From NCBI RefSeq assembly GCF_900176415.1, contig NZ_FWXO01000001.1:674775-738774 (forward strand): a stretch of 64,000 nt of DNA, given 5' to 3'. The notes under the pieces were generated by a model. That model worked only from the letters and a program-made list of their open reading frames with translations, searched no databases and was not told the DNA's origin. This document shows, one piece after another, positions 36,801 through 45,976 of the stretch; positions within the stretch are counted from its first letter, which is position 1, and each line of letters opens with the position of its first letter. Made by a program: the position numbers and the translations under genes. Source of the stretch: Cellulophaga tyrosinoxydans. GTDB lineage: Bacteria; Bacteroidota; Bacteroidia; Flavobacteriales; Flavobacteriaceae.

Positions 36801-37030
36801 GTAGCACCAAAATAAAATAAGTTTGGCTGATTAGGCACCCCAGTAACTGCTGCCGAACGACCTCCACGAAAAGGACCTATTAATCGGTATTCTAAACTAG
36901 AATACAGTTCCTTTTGAGGAGCTTCAGTTGCTTGATTTGATTTTTTTCTTTTTTGCGATGTAGCAGTAAATGGCAACATGGAAATTGCCAATAATAAAAT
37001 ACCGCCTTTGAGGTAGTTTAGTTTTTTCAT
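33890..37030 (-). CDS. Large secreted sortilin/BNR-repeat beta-propeller protein
   Basis: A 1046-residue secreted protein. A signal peptide (8-26) precedes a long run of Asp-box (BNR) motifs of the S-D-G-G-xx-W type, for example STDGGKNW, SDDGGKKW, SENEGQSW, SKDGGANW and FDDGANW, spread from about 70 to 720; they indicate one or two large propellers of the VPS10/sortilin type. Conserved GVWKTIDGGREW and GGAQISNDGGETW blocks match the bacterial glycosyl hydrolase-like sortilin group. The last 300 residues hold a beta-sandwich segment (about 800-900) and then a coiled region (ITDMQKQYDFI). The function is unknown; it may bind or degrade proteins or glycans. It is coupled to hemJ. Confidence 0.87.
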   Translation of the reverse strand: MKKLNYLKGGILLLAISMLPFTATSQKRKKSNQATEAPQKELYSSLEYRLIGPFRGGRSAAVTGVPNQPNLFYFGATGGGVWKTIDGGREWENISDGFFGGSIGAIEVSKSDPNVIYVGGGEKTLRGNVSSGYGVWKSENAGKTWVSMGLDNSRHIPRLRIHPTNSDIVYAAVLGNIYKPTQDRGVYKSTDGGKNWKKTLFVNDQAGAVDLVFDPNNPRILYASTWRAQRTPYSLSSGGDGSALWKSTDSGETWTEISKNEGFPKDTLGIIGVTVSPKNSERLWAIVEHKEKGGLYRSDDGGKKWTQVNDERKLRQRAWYYTRVYADTEDEDVVYVLNVNYHKSTDGGKSFSTFNAPHGDHHDLWIAPENGNRMIIGDDGGAQISNDGGETWSTYYNQPTAQFYRVTTDNSFPYRIYAAQQDNSTIRINHRSDGYAISDGDWEETAGGESAHIAVDPNDNDIVYGGSYDGFLTRVNHKTKTVRGINVWPDNPMGAGAEAMKYRFQWNFPIIFSRHNPKKLYTFSNHVHVSENEGQSWELLSGDLTRNDPTKLVSSGGPITQDNTSVEYYCTIFAANESPLKEGLLWVGSDDGLIHVSKDGGANWQNVTPANMPEWSMVNSIEPSAYDEGTCYVAATRYKLGDFTPYLYKTTDYGKTWTKIINGIKNEHFTRVLREDPKRKGLLYAGTETGMYISFDDGANWDSFQMNLPIVPITDLAIKNDNLIVATQGRSLWIIDDLTVLHQLDANTKNQSVVLFQPKDSYRTKGGARKEPSKTEGQNHPNGVVTNFYLKNVNEKDSIALTYLNMIGDTLATFSNTAKEKDKKLTVKQGGNSHVWDTQGKGAEKLDGMILWWASLEGPKAVPGEYQVRLNVNGTNSSKTFKILADPRAEATITDMQKQYDFITDVNTTIEKAHNSIKNIRKITAQLDAFNKQYKDNAETKDLVKKAKDMKEKFEAVEKALYQTQNRSGQDPLNFPIKLTNKLGHLNSLVGIDDFPPTDQDIAVKNELTMKINEQLSTFDALISKEIQDFNTEFNQLKLNYLFVEE

Positions 37031-37130
37031 GAGTTAGTTGTAATTAGTCTCCTCTAAAATAAGGTGAATTATTCTATTTTTAAAATAAAAGAATTGTAAC
37101 AATTAATGATATTCAACTACTTATCTTTAA

Positions 37131-37967
37131 ATGATAGAAATAACATCAATGCTTCCAGACAATACAACAACCACATTTTCTAATAACGATTTGATACTAC
37201 TTACCAAAGCCAAACAACAAATGGAAGATATTGGTTGGGCCATGAAAGGAATTAATAGTGTTGGGAATGTGCTGCAAAACAAAATTGAACTACTCCCAGA
37301 AAAACAACAAAAATGGCTTCAGAAAATAAGTTATGATATTTTGCTAAAAGTGGTGAAGACCAATTTATTTTCCATGAAAAGTGCCAAAAAAAACACCAGT
37401 CCTTTAAACAAAACCTATAAGGCGGTGGTAACTTCGTCTGGTATTTTAGGCGGAACTTTTGGTGTTGCCGCTTTTACTGCAGATTTAGCACTAACCACTA
37501 AATTAATGATGCGTTCCATTATGGATATTGCTCGTAGTGAGGGAGAAGATTTGCAAGAACTAGATACGCAACTAGCCTGCCTACAAGTATTTGCCTTAGG
37601 AGGAAAATCTAAACATGATGACAACTTAGAAACTGGATACTACGCCACTAGAATTACACTAAACACTACCGTAAGAGGAGCAACAAAAAGTGCAAGCATA
37701 ATGGTAAGTGGACTTTTAAAAGGAAGCTCAAATCCTATTATGCAAGTACTAGGAGCCGTGGCTTCAAGATTTAGCATACAAGTATCAGAAAAATTTGTTG
37801 CCCAGGCAATTCCTATTCTGGGTACTGCCGGAGGAGGTGCAATTAATCTTGCTTTTATTCATCATTTTCAGAATATGGCGCAAGCGCATTTTACCATTCG
37901 TAAATTAGAACGAACCTATGGCGAAGATGCCGTGCGGAAAGCTTATGAAGGCATTACGATTGCTTAA
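37131..37967 (+). CDS. EcsC family protein
   Basis: A 278-residue protein with the EcsC family landmarks (PF12787): hydrophobic glycine/alanine-rich segments TSSGILGGTFGVAAFTADLAL near 101-120, and the signature ALGGKSKHDDNLETGYYATR near 157-175. GTAGGGAINLAFIHHFQ near 236 completes it. EcsC was named from an ABC exporter operon of Bacillus, but most members occur alone and have no known role. Two starts are possible: ATG at 37131 or 37149. A -7-like TATCTTTA box at 37122-37129 lies so close that, if it is used, the second ATG would be the real start. It converges on the MATE gene with a 4-base overlap. Confidence 0.88.
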   Translation: MIEITSMLPDNTTTTFSNNDLILLTKAKQQMEDIGWAMKGINSVGNVLQNKIELLPEKQQKWLQKISYDILLKVVKTNLFSMKSAKKNTSPLNKTYKAVVTSSGILGGTFGVAAFTADLALTTKLMMRSIMDIARSEGEDLQELDTQLACLQVFALGGKSKHDDNLETGYYATRITLNTTVRGATKSASIMVSGLLKGSSNPIMQVLGAVASRFSIQVSEKFVAQAIPILGTAGGGAINLAFIHHFQNMAQAHFTIRKLERTYGEDAVRKAYEGITIA

Positions 37968-39349
37968 CTTTTTAAAATTAAATCATTTTTAATTTCCTTT
38001 CGCAAATAATACCCTGTAACGATAGTTGCTAATACATCGGCTATTGGAAATGCCATCCAAACACCAATTTCATTAAAGTACAAGGGTAAAATTAAAATTA
38101 ATGGTATAAAAAAGAAACCCTGCCTAGTTAATGTTAATAGCAATGCGGGAATCGCTTTGCCAATAGCCTGAAAATATGCAGCGCCTATTAATTGTAATGC
38201 AATAATTGGTGTCGCCGCAAATACCAATCGCATCGCAAATGGTGTATGCTCCAAAACATACGTATTTATCGCTAATTCATTAGCTGAAATACCTTCTTTT
38301 GAGCTCAAAAACAAAGAGGCAATTTCTTCTGGAAAAATCATCAAGCCAATAAACACAATGGTTGCTATTATTGCAGCATATTTTATTGCTGTATTAATAC
38401 TTTCTCGTACCCTTTGGTATTTTTCGGCTCCATAATTATATCCTGCTATTGGAAGAAAACCTTGGGTGACACCAAAAACTGGAAACAAAGCGAACATGAG
38501 CATTCTTCCAATAATGGCATATACAGCAACCATCGCTTCACCGCCCAGACCGAACAGTATATTATTCATTAGTAAATAAACTATACTTGTAGTGGCCTGC
38601 CTTGCCATTGTCACAAAACCTAGAGAACTTATTTCTTTTAAAATAGATAAGTCAAACCGCAAATGAGATAAGTTTATTTTTAGTTCTGAATTTTTAGAAA
38701 TAAAGAAATATAAAATATATCCAAAACATAAAACATACCCTATTGTAGTAGCCCAAGCAGCTCCAGCCATTCCCCAATCAAAAATATATATGAAAATATA
38801 ATCCATTATAAGATTTCCAACTGAAGGAATAATCATAGCGATCATGGCGAATTTTGGTTTGCCTTCCGCTCGTATAACGGTGTTTCCCATCATGCAAAGA
38901 GCGAGAAATGGAACTCCATACAAAACAATAGTATAATAAATTTTAGCAGGTTCAAAAATTCTACCTTTTCCACCAAAAGCAGGTATAATACTATCCACAT
39001 ACACCAGTCCTAAAACTGCCATTGCAATAGTAATGGCTAGTGTTAGCGCTAATTGATTACCAAATGTTTTTAATGCTTTTTCGTGATTATTTGCCCCTAA
39101 GGCTCTTGATATAATACTCGATCCGCCAATACCAACAGACATACCTAATGCGCCTATAAAGAAAGAAACGGGCAAAACAACGTTAATTGCAGCTATCGCA
39201 ATAGAACCTATCCAGTTTCCTACAAAAATGGAATCTACTAGAATATTAAGGGACATGACCAGTATGCCTATAGAAGCTGGAACAGCTTGCTTTATAAGCA
39301 ATTTACTAATAGCCTCTGAACCTAAGTGGTTCATAGAAACTTTTGTCAT
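37964..39349 (-). CDS. MATE family efflux transporter
   Basis: A 461-residue inner-membrane exporter of twelve helices in two similar halves. Family landmarks are LVDSIFVGNWIGSIAIAAINV near 37-57 (first helix pair), IGGSSIISRALGANNHEKAL near 74-93, and MVAVYAIIGRMLMFALFP, and GVTQGFLPIAGYNYGA near 300-315 in the second half. Such transporters export drugs or cations in exchange for sodium or protons; DinF- or NorM-like substrates cannot be told apart here. Its start overlaps the ferrochelatase stop in a TAATG junction, so it is translationally coupled to hemH. Confidence 0.93.
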   Translation of the reverse strand: MTKVSMNHLGSEAISKLLIKQAVPASIGILVMSLNILVDSIFVGNWIGSIAIAAINVVLPVSFFIGALGMSVGIGGSSIISRALGANNHEKALKTFGNQLALTLAITIAMAVLGLVYVDSIIPAFGGKGRIFEPAKIYYTIVLYGVPFLALCMMGNTVIRAEGKPKFAMIAMIIPSVGNLIMDYIFIYIFDWGMAGAAWATTIGYVLCFGYILYFFISKNSELKINLSHLRFDLSILKEISSLGFVTMARQATTSIVYLLMNNILFGLGGEAMVAVYAIIGRMLMFALFPVFGVTQGFLPIAGYNYGAEKYQRVRESINTAIKYAAIIATIVFIGLMIFPEEIASLFLSSKEGISANELAINTYVLEHTPFAMRLVFAATPIIALQLIGAAYFQAIGKAIPALLLTLTRQGFFFIPLILILPLYFNEIGVWMAFPIADVLATIVTGYYLRKEIKNDLILKS

Positions 39350-40380
39350 TACGCCGGCAATTTTTCAGAAGCATCCCAATCTTTAATCCAATCGGCCATT
39401 ACTTGCACCCAAGCATCATTATCATTTAAGCATGGAATATGTATGTAATCTTCACCGCCAGCTTCTTGAAATTGATGCTTTCCTTCCATAGCAATTTCTT
39501 CTAAAGTCTCTAGACAATCCGATACAAAAGCGGGAGTAATTACGGCTAGTTTCTTCTTTCCTTCTTTTGGAAAACGTTCAAATTCAAAATCGGTATAAGG
39601 TTTTAGCCAAGGATCATTTGGCAATCTTGATTGGAATGATAAACTTACTTTATCTTCTGGAAGTTGTAAAAATGCTTTAATTCTTTCGGTCATTTCATAA
39701 CATTGATGACGATAACACGTATGATGCGCAACAGAATTGGTTGAGCAACAATTTCCATCTATTTTACAATGGAATTTTGTGGGATCGGACTTACGGATAT
39801 GCCTTTCTGGAATACCATGATATGAAAATAAAATATGATCGTAATCAAAATTCTTTAAGCCTTCAGCTATACTTTCAGAAAGTACTTTTATATACTCTGG
39901 GTTTTTATAAAATGGCGGAAGCGTAGTAATCTTAATGTTTGAGAAGAATTCATCCTTTACTTCCATTGCTTTTACCACAACAGTTTCAAACGATGACATG
40001 GCGTAATGCGGATATAAAGGCACCAATAGAACATCATCTACACCTTTATCTTTTAATTCTTGTAGTGCATTTTTTATCGTCATTTTACCATAACGCATGC
40101 CTAAAGCTACAGGCAAGTTGGTTTGTTGGCGCACTTTGTTCGTAAATCGTTCTGAAATCACCACTAACGGAGAACCTTCTTCCCACCAAATTTTAGCATA
40201 AGCTTCGGCAGATTTTTTAGGACGTGTTTGAAGAATAATTCCTCTTACAATTATATTTCTTAAAACTTTATTTACATCAATCACGCGTTCATCCATTAAA
40301 AACTCGTCTAAATACGGTTTTACATCTTTAGCAGTTGGACTTTCAGGGGAACCAAGATTAACTAATAAAACTCCTTTCAT
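39349..40380 (-). CDS. hemH: Ferrochelatase
   Basis: A 343-residue enzyme that inserts iron into protoporphyrin IX, the last step of haem synthesis. It starts MKGVLLVNLGSPESP, as in bacterial ferrochelatases; LFSYHGIPERHIRKSDP near 185 holds the catalytic His, and CLETLEEIAMEGKHQF near 285 contains the conserved Glu. Cysteines in CKIDGNCCSTNSVAHHTCY near 204 occur in many Bacteroidota homologues, and the SFQSRLPNDPWLKPYT block near 234 is typical. The gene has no signal and is cytoplasmic or membrane-associated. It is first in a minus-strand unit with the MATE gene. The HemJ-like gene lies 5.5 kb away. Confidence 0.96.
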   Translation of the reverse strand: MKGVLLVNLGSPESPTAKDVKPYLDEFLMDERVIDVNKVLRNIIVRGIILQTRPKKSAEAYAKIWWEEGSPLVVISERFTNKVRQQTNLPVALGMRYGKMTIKNALQELKDKGVDDVLLVPLYPHYAMSSFETVVVKAMEVKDEFFSNIKITTLPPFYKNPEYIKVLSESIAEGLKNFDYDHILFSYHGIPERHIRKSDPTKFHCKIDGNCCSTNSVAHHTCYRHQCYEMTERIKAFLQLPEDKVSLSFQSRLPNDPWLKPYTDFEFERFPKEGKKKLAVITPAFVSDCLETLEEIAMEGKHQFQEAGGEDYIHIPCLNDNDAWVQVMADWIKDWDASEKLPA

Positions 40381-40694
40381 AAGTGTTTAAATTTTCTTTT
40401 TCAACTACAAAAATAAGACATGCGGAATTTATAATCTTTAAAAGCAGCAATTAGTTTATTTATGATTGAATAGTTAAATTCAATATTCCATTAAAAAAGG
40501 TACCTAAAAGCTAACTTTTCTACTTTACCTATTTTCTAGTCGCGCTTAATTCAGTAGAAAAGAACACATTTTATGATTAAATTATAGCCTTCATATTTGA
40601 AAAAAATCGATATTTAAAAAATACATTTACATTGCAACCGTTATAGAAACTAAAACCAAGGTTTCCCAAACGAATTTCAAACCCAAAACCGCTA
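40381..40694. other. Divergent intergenic region, hemH to TraB-like gene
   Basis: 314 bases without a gene. CTTTTCTAC (40515-40523) and its exact complement GTAGAAAAG (40554-40562) form an inverted repeat with a 30-base spacer, which could be a regulator site. A TTTG at 40596-40599 followed after 22 bases by TACATTTA (40622-40629) is a plausible promoter for the TraB-like gene on the plus strand. I see nothing else. Confidence 0.45.
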
Positions 40695-43600
40695 ATGAGA
40701 TTATTCTTTACTGTTATCCTAATCTTTGCCATTACGCAAACAAACGCACAAGAAAAAAATAGCCTTCTTTGGGAAATATCTGGAAATGGATTAAATCAAA
40801 GTTCTTATCTCTATGGCACCATGCATGTCAGCAAGAAAATCGCCTTTCGTTTAGACGATGTGTTTTATGAAGCTTTAGAAAAAAGTGAAGTAATTGCTTT
40901 AGAATCTGACCCAAATACATGGTTAGATAGTGATGACGCTATGGGTTTTGGCTATGGGGAAAGCTTTATGACTAAGGGGTTTTATTCTCGTGCATTTTCT
41001 GTTGCTAACCCAAAAAAAGAAGAAATAGCTGCATACCTAGGTTTTGAAGATCAAATGATTAATAGTATTCTTTATCGTACCAATGAATACTCTCAAAATT
41101 TTGAAGAAGACACCTATCTAGATATGTTTATTTACCAAGCTGGTAAAAAATACGGCAAACCTATTGTTGCTTTAGAAGATATTGAAGAATCTACCGCGCT
41201 TGTAGGGCGTGCAAGTTTTAACAGCACTAGAGAAAAACCCGCTGAATGGTTGCAAAAAAAGATGCAACAACAGGACCCGTTACAGTTGTTGCAAGATGCG
41301 TATAGAGAGCGCAATATAAATTTATTAGATTCTTTAGACCAAGGGATGTATACGGAGCATTACTTAAAAAACATGTTGTATATCCGAAACCAGAATATGG
41401 TTACCAAACTAGACTCTGTAATGCAACATTCCAAAGTGTTTTGTGGAATTGGCGCTGCTCATTTACCAGGAAAAAATGGTGTAATTGCGTTATTACGAGC
41501 TAAAGGCTATACCGTTAAAGCTCTTACCTCTAAAACCACCAATAAAGGAACAGAATTAAAGGAAAAGTTTGAGGGGAAAGTAAAAGAAAACAATTATAAC
41601 AGAGAATCTGTTGATGACAATTTTTTCTCGTTGTTGTTACCCAATAAATTGTATCCTATTGCGGAATTTTCGAACACATTTTACATTTCGCCAGATCTTG
41701 CCAATGGTAGTTTTTTTACGGCAAACCGTATTCCAACGTACGCCTTTTTGAAAAAAGATGATGTGTATACCCTAGATGCTATAGATAATTTATTATTTGA
41801 AAATATTCCTGGTAAGATTATCGAAAAAACTAGAATTGCCAGAAATGGCCATGAAGGTATAGACATTAAAAATCTGCTTAAAAATGGTGAATACCAACGG
41901 TATCAAATTTACATAACCCCTTTAGAAATTATTATCTTTAAAATGGGCGGGCATGACACTTTTGTTAGTCAGTACTCCGATACCATTTTTAATAGTATTC
42001 AATTTAAATCTACAACGGATAAACTGGAATCTGTTACATCTAGCTATGAAGATTTTGAAGTAGATTTTCCTTCAAACTATACTTTTACAAACAAATCTAG
42101 AAGCGGAAATAGAATTATTCAAAGCTACGATTCTACAGATAATACCTATCGGTTTTTAAAAAAAGTAACACTACATGATTATAATTTTATTGAAGAAGAC
42201 ACTTTTGAACTAAAACAAATACAAGTAAAATTCTACAAAAGTTTAAAACTAAAAGGGAATTATAATGATTTTAAAAACAATAGCTTAAGATCCTTTGCTA
42301 AAATCGATACTTTAAGTGCTAAAAAACTACATTTATATACCAATTTAAAAGGTGAAGATTATTACTTATTAGGTATAGTCTCGGAAACCGATGAAAAAGC
42401 GGATGCGTATTTCAACTCGTTTAAAATAAAAACACCTCAGTATAATGAAAGCTTTAGTGTTGTAAAAGATACCGCACTGTTTTTTTCTACAGTCTCTTCT
42501 GTAAAGCCCCCAAAGTTTGTTGTAAACAGCAACACTTACAGCAAAAAAGATGAAAAATCATATAATGGCTATACTAAGAAAACGGTGTATCAAAATAAAA
42601 ATAACGAAGCTGTTGCCGTGCAACTAAACAAATCGCACGACCTTTTGATGTTCCCTAGCATAGATTCTATCTGGACTTTGCGTAAAAAACTCTATGCCAA
42701 TAAAAAATTTCAAATAAAGAATGAAAGCCAAAATACCACACCCGAAGGTGTTGAGGAGCTTCAGATAACACTTACCGATACAGCAAGCACTAGAGGTATT
42801 TTAATTAAAAATGTGCTTAAAGATGGTCTGTTGTACGAAATTAAGGCGGTTATTGACACCGTTAACAAACCAAGTAGGTTTGTAATGGAGTTTTTCGATA
42901 ATTTTAAACCCTTAGACACCACTATTAGCAAAAGTATTCTGGTGGATAAGACTAGTGAATTTTTTAAAGCTTTAAAAGCCAATGATAGCATTGTTATAAA
43001 TGGATATCAGTTTATTAATTTCAATAAAAAACATATAGATTCGTTGAAGTATTACATTTCGGAATTTGAGTTTAAAGAAAATCAAAAAAACATTCAAAGC
43101 TACCTAATACAGCGTTTAGCGCAGATTGATGATTCCGAAACCATAGATTTTTACACCTCTTTTTATCAAGAATCTTATAACAACTCCTCTGCGCAAACAA
43201 AAATTCTGCAAGCCATATCTAAAAAAGAAACTCAAGCTTCGGTTAAGCAACTTTTAGATCTTATGTCTAAAGATTTGCCATTAGTTTCGAGCAGTTTCGA
43301 AATCTATCAGATTTTTAAACCTTACATGGACAGTCTTCCATTGGCAAAAAAATTATATCCAGAAATTTTAGATTACAGCGCTATTGAAGAATATAAATCG
43401 CCGATATTTTCGTTGTTGGCTAAATTAAAATCAGAAGGCTTAGTAAAAGCAACTAGTTACAGAAAGTATCGCAAGCAAATGCTGAATGATGCTAAAATTC
43501 AATTAAAGAGAGAACTCGGCAAAACTTCTAAGCAAAATAACTATCTGTACAATAACTTTTCAGTAAATAAAAAAGCATCTGTTTTAGAAGATTATATTCA

Positions 43601-44201
43601 ACTATTACACCCTTTTATTAATGAAAAAGAGGTGCAAGTATTCTTTAAGAAATTAGACTTGTTAAAAGACCCTAATATTCAAACTACCAAAGCAGCATTA
43701 TTAGCATCTTCTGAAGCTACCATAAATATTACAGAATTAAACGAGTTAGCAGCCGATATTAATACTAGAAACTTATTATTTCAAAAATTAAAAGAAGCCA
43801 ATAAACTAAATCAGTTTCCTTCGGAATACAAAACTCAAAAACAACTTGCAGAAGCACAGTTGTTTGATCGTAAAAATTATGATAAAGAACAAGATTCAAT
43901 TGCTTTTGTAATATCAAAAACCATTACCTATCGCGATAAAAAATACAACGGTTATGTGTTTAAGTACAGGGATGGCGGTGATTATGACAAAAATTTTAAA
44001 ATGTACTTAGCGGTATATGAAGATACAAAACCTTTAAAATCTAAACCGTTTTATAACAACAGTGGATTTAGAATAGAAGACACAGATACCGATGATGAAG
44101 TTTTAGATATGGTTATTGAAGAATTTATGCTAAAAGACCGCGAACGCGCTGAAGTTACTCGAGAAAATCAAGGACTCGATTTTGGGTATTATGATTATTA
44201 A
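40695..44201 (+). CDS. Very large secreted TraB/GumN family protein with unknown C-terminal region
   Basis: A 1168-residue secreted protein. The signal peptide is cut near residue 19 (TQTNAQ). The TraB/GumN domain (about 25-280) shows SYLYGTMHVSKK, EVIALESDPN and a closing FCGIGAAHLPGKNGVIALLRAKGY, the usual order; these folds resemble metalloproteases of the Tiki/TraB group. The remaining about 880 residues have no clear family: a beta-rich part (300-700) with repeating phrases about displaced bodies, then a helical part (750-1080) with many Leu, Lys and Glu, and a final acidic tail. Typical TraB/GumN proteins have about 280-300 residues, so this is nearly four times longer. It converges on the six-gene AAA operon; a link is an inference. 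Confidence 0.83.
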   Translation: MRLFFTVILIFAITQTNAQEKNSLLWEISGNGLNQSSYLYGTMHVSKKIAFRLDDVFYEALEKSEVIALESDPNTWLDSDDAMGFGYGESFMTKGFYSRAFSVANPKKEEIAAYLGFEDQMINSILYRTNEYSQNFEEDTYLDMFIYQAGKKYGKPIVALEDIEESTALVGRASFNSTREKPAEWLQKKMQQQDPLQLLQDAYRERNINLLDSLDQGMYTEHYLKNMLYIRNQNMVTKLDSVMQHSKVFCGIGAAHLPGKNGVIALLRAKGYTVKALTSKTTNKGTELKEKFEGKVKENNYNRESVDDNFFSLLLPNKLYPIAEFSNTFYISPDLANGSFFTANRIPTYAFLKKDDVYTLDAIDNLLFENIPGKIIEKTRIARNGHEGIDIKNLLKNGEYQRYQIYITPLEIIIFKMGGHDTFVSQYSDTIFNSIQFKSTTDKLESVTSSYEDFEVDFPSNYTFTNKSRSGNRIIQSYDSTDNTYRFLKKVTLHDYNFIEEDTFELKQIQVKFYKSLKLKGNYNDFKNNSLRSFAKIDTLSAKKLHLYTNLKGEDYYLLGIVSETDEKADAYFNSFKIKTPQYNESFSVVKDTALFFSTVSSVKPPKFVVNSNTYSKKDEKSYNGYTKKTVYQNKNNEAVAVQLNKSHDLLMFPSIDSIWTLRKKLYANKKFQIKNESQNTTPEGVEELQITLTDTASTRGILIKNVLKDGLLYEIKAVIDTVNKPSRFVMEFFDNFKPLDTTISKSILVDKTSEFFKALKANDSIVINGYQFINFNKKHIDSLKYYISEFEFKENQKNIQSYLIQRLAQIDDSETIDFYTSFYQESYNNSSAQTKILQAISKKETQASVKQLLDLMSKDLPLVSSSFEIYQIFKPYMDSLPLAKKLYPEILDYSAIEEYKSPIFSLLAKLKSEGLVKATSYRKYRKQMLNDAKIQLKRELGKTSKQNNYLYNNFSVNKKASVLEDYIQLLHPFINEKEVQVFFKKLDLLKDPNIQTTKAALLASSEATINITELNELAADINTRNLLFQKLKEANKLNQFPSEYKTQKQLAEAQLFDRKNYDKEQDSIAFVISKTITYRDKKYNGYVFKYRDGGDYDKNFKMYLAVYEDTKPLKSKPFYNNSGFRIEDTDTDDEVLDMVIEEFMLKDRERAEVTRENQGLDFGYYDY

Positions 44202-44297
44202 AATAATACATGTCAAGTGTTTTTGCGTTATCCTCCCAAGTCCCAAACTAAGACTTTTATATATTAAGATTTGGCTTCTTATATACAACAACAATAC

Positions 44298-45959
44298 CTA
44301 CTCCACACTATCCAAAACTACTTCCACAGGTTTCGCCTTTTGAATAGAATCCACAAGTATTATGGTATCTCTGGGTACATCCGTTTTTAACCTGTTTGGA
44401 TACAAATCATCATCGGTTAGTCTTTCCGATGCTTTCCAGGTTTCCCCTAACTGATTTAAAATGGTACTCGTCCATCGAGATGGATGTTTAGCATCTATCC
44501 AAATAACATCGCGGTATTCTGCATCAACCAATGCTAAATCTGGAGTTGCAGCTCCATCAAACTTTTTACTATCCTCTTTTACTGCAGCAATAGTTCCAAT
44601 AACAAACATGCGTTTACGCCCTGCGATTTTTTTAATAAAAGGCCTGAATTCAACTGGTTTATTAGCAGACCAATCGTATTCTTTTCGCGATTCTATTACT
44701 TTTAAAGGCATGGCAGACACACCGGCCATCCCCTCTTTTCTTGCGGCATGATTATAATAATACAATTTCTCTGAGCCGTCTGCAGGAATCATAACACTAA
44801 ATGCCAAACTGGTGCGCTCGTCGCCTATTGGTTCCAAACCAAACCAATGGTACAAACCATTATATGCATTGGTTTTCATGCCTGTAAAATCAAAATCGGT
44901 TACGTAAGGTTGTTGATTTTGATCCTCGGGAAGATCGGGTATCTTAACCGCTGTTTTCACATTCCATGGCAAAGGATCTGTAAATCCGCCTAAAAACTGT
45001 AAAGACTGCGCTTCTAATCTCGATATTTCTTCCGCTAAAGTATTCTGACGTGTTAAATAAGGATGATTTTTAATCTCGGAAGGCGGAATATACGTTCCCT
45101 TTCCTATGGTTACACGTTCTACATAATCCGACAAATTGTGCTCCCCAGCATCAATCACCATAACACCTCCATAGGTAGGATAAGGAAAGAAAAATCCCTT
45201 CCATTTTATTAAACTTACTACCTGCACCCACTTGTCTTCGTCATTTTTCATATAAAAAACATCACTAGGCTCTAAAGTAAAAAGTTGCAAAATATTAAAA
45301 CGTTGTACCACGGCATTGTACGTATTTCTACTAAACGCTAAAGACTCCCCGATTGAAAAGGTAATCGGAATTCTATTCTCTTTGGAAAAGCGTGGAAATG
45401 GCGAAGTACTTTCTACTGTAAAAAGCTCTTCGGTATTATCATTCATACGCTGCCAATTGTATTCTTTAGCAGGTTGCACCGCCATGGTCCATTGGTTGGT
45501 ACTATCTACACGAACTAATTGCGGCAAGGAGACTTCTTGCGTTTCCCCAACAGACTCATAAGCCATTGTTACAATATTATTAAATGGCTGAATTCGTTCG
45601 TTTTGCGTTAAAGGCAGCTCATCTAATTCTTCAATATTTAAATTTTTGTAAACATTATACGTTTGCATGTATTGGTAAAGCTCCAATTTCCAGCCGAAAA
45701 ACCACAATACACCAAAAACCAAAACAATTCCTAAGAGAATCAGCACACGTTTTCCAGCACTCAATGCGTTTCTAAATCGAGAAAGCATGAACCACAGGAA
45801 TAAACCCCCTAACAGTAGTAAGAAAATAAACTTTCTTAAAAATAATAATACAGGTTGATAATCATCACGCAAAAAGAAAAGTAGCAGCACAAGAATAATC
45901 GCGCCTATAATTACATTTCTTTTTTGTCTGGTACCTTTATTCCAATAGTTCTTTATCAT
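44298..45959 (-). CDS. Large membrane protein of the AAA operon, unknown
   Basis: A 553-residue protein, last of the six-gene operon. Three hydrophobic helices at the N-terminus (about 14-30, 35-58 and 70-92) are followed by a soluble part of about 440 residues, probably on the outer side of the inner membrane. That part contains YGGVMVIDAGEHNLSDYVE near 257-275, NTLAEEISRLEAQSLQFLGG near 307, DFDFTGMKTNAYNGLYHWFG near 340-360 and a repeated SNKPVEFRPFIKKIAGRKRMF segment near 430. No catalytic motif or named domain is recognised. It lies 17 bases after the preceding gene. It probably carries the operon's function to the envelope; this is inference. Confidence 0.8.
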   Translation of the reverse strand: MIKNYWNKGTRQKRNVIIGAIILVLLLFFLRDDYQPVLLFLRKFIFLLLLGGLFLWFMLSRFRNALSAGKRVLILLGIVLVFGVLWFFGWKLELYQYMQTYNVYKNLNIEELDELPLTQNERIQPFNNIVTMAYESVGETQEVSLPQLVRVDSTNQWTMAVQPAKEYNWQRMNDNTEELFTVESTSPFPRFSKENRIPITFSIGESLAFSRNTYNAVVQRFNILQLFTLEPSDVFYMKNDEDKWVQVVSLIKWKGFFFPYPTYGGVMVIDAGEHNLSDYVERVTIGKGTYIPPSEIKNHPYLTRQNTLAEEISRLEAQSLQFLGGFTDPLPWNVKTAVKIPDLPEDQNQQPYVTDFDFTGMKTNAYNGLYHWFGLEPIGDERTSLAFSVMIPADGSEKLYYYNHAARKEGMAGVSAMPLKVIESRKEYDWSANKPVEFRPFIKKIAGRKRMFVIGTIAAVKEDSKKFDGAATPDLALVDAEYRDVIWIDAKHPSRWTSTILNQLGETWKASERLTDDDLYPNRLKTDVPRDTIILVDSIQKAKPVEVVLDSVE

Positions 45960-45976
45960 TGTTTGCTATTTAGAAA

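Noticed and set aside
44202-44297. Terminator between the TraB-like gene and the AAA operon
   Set aside because: The 5-base CCAAA/TTTGG pairing is too weak and lacks a supporting inner stem.
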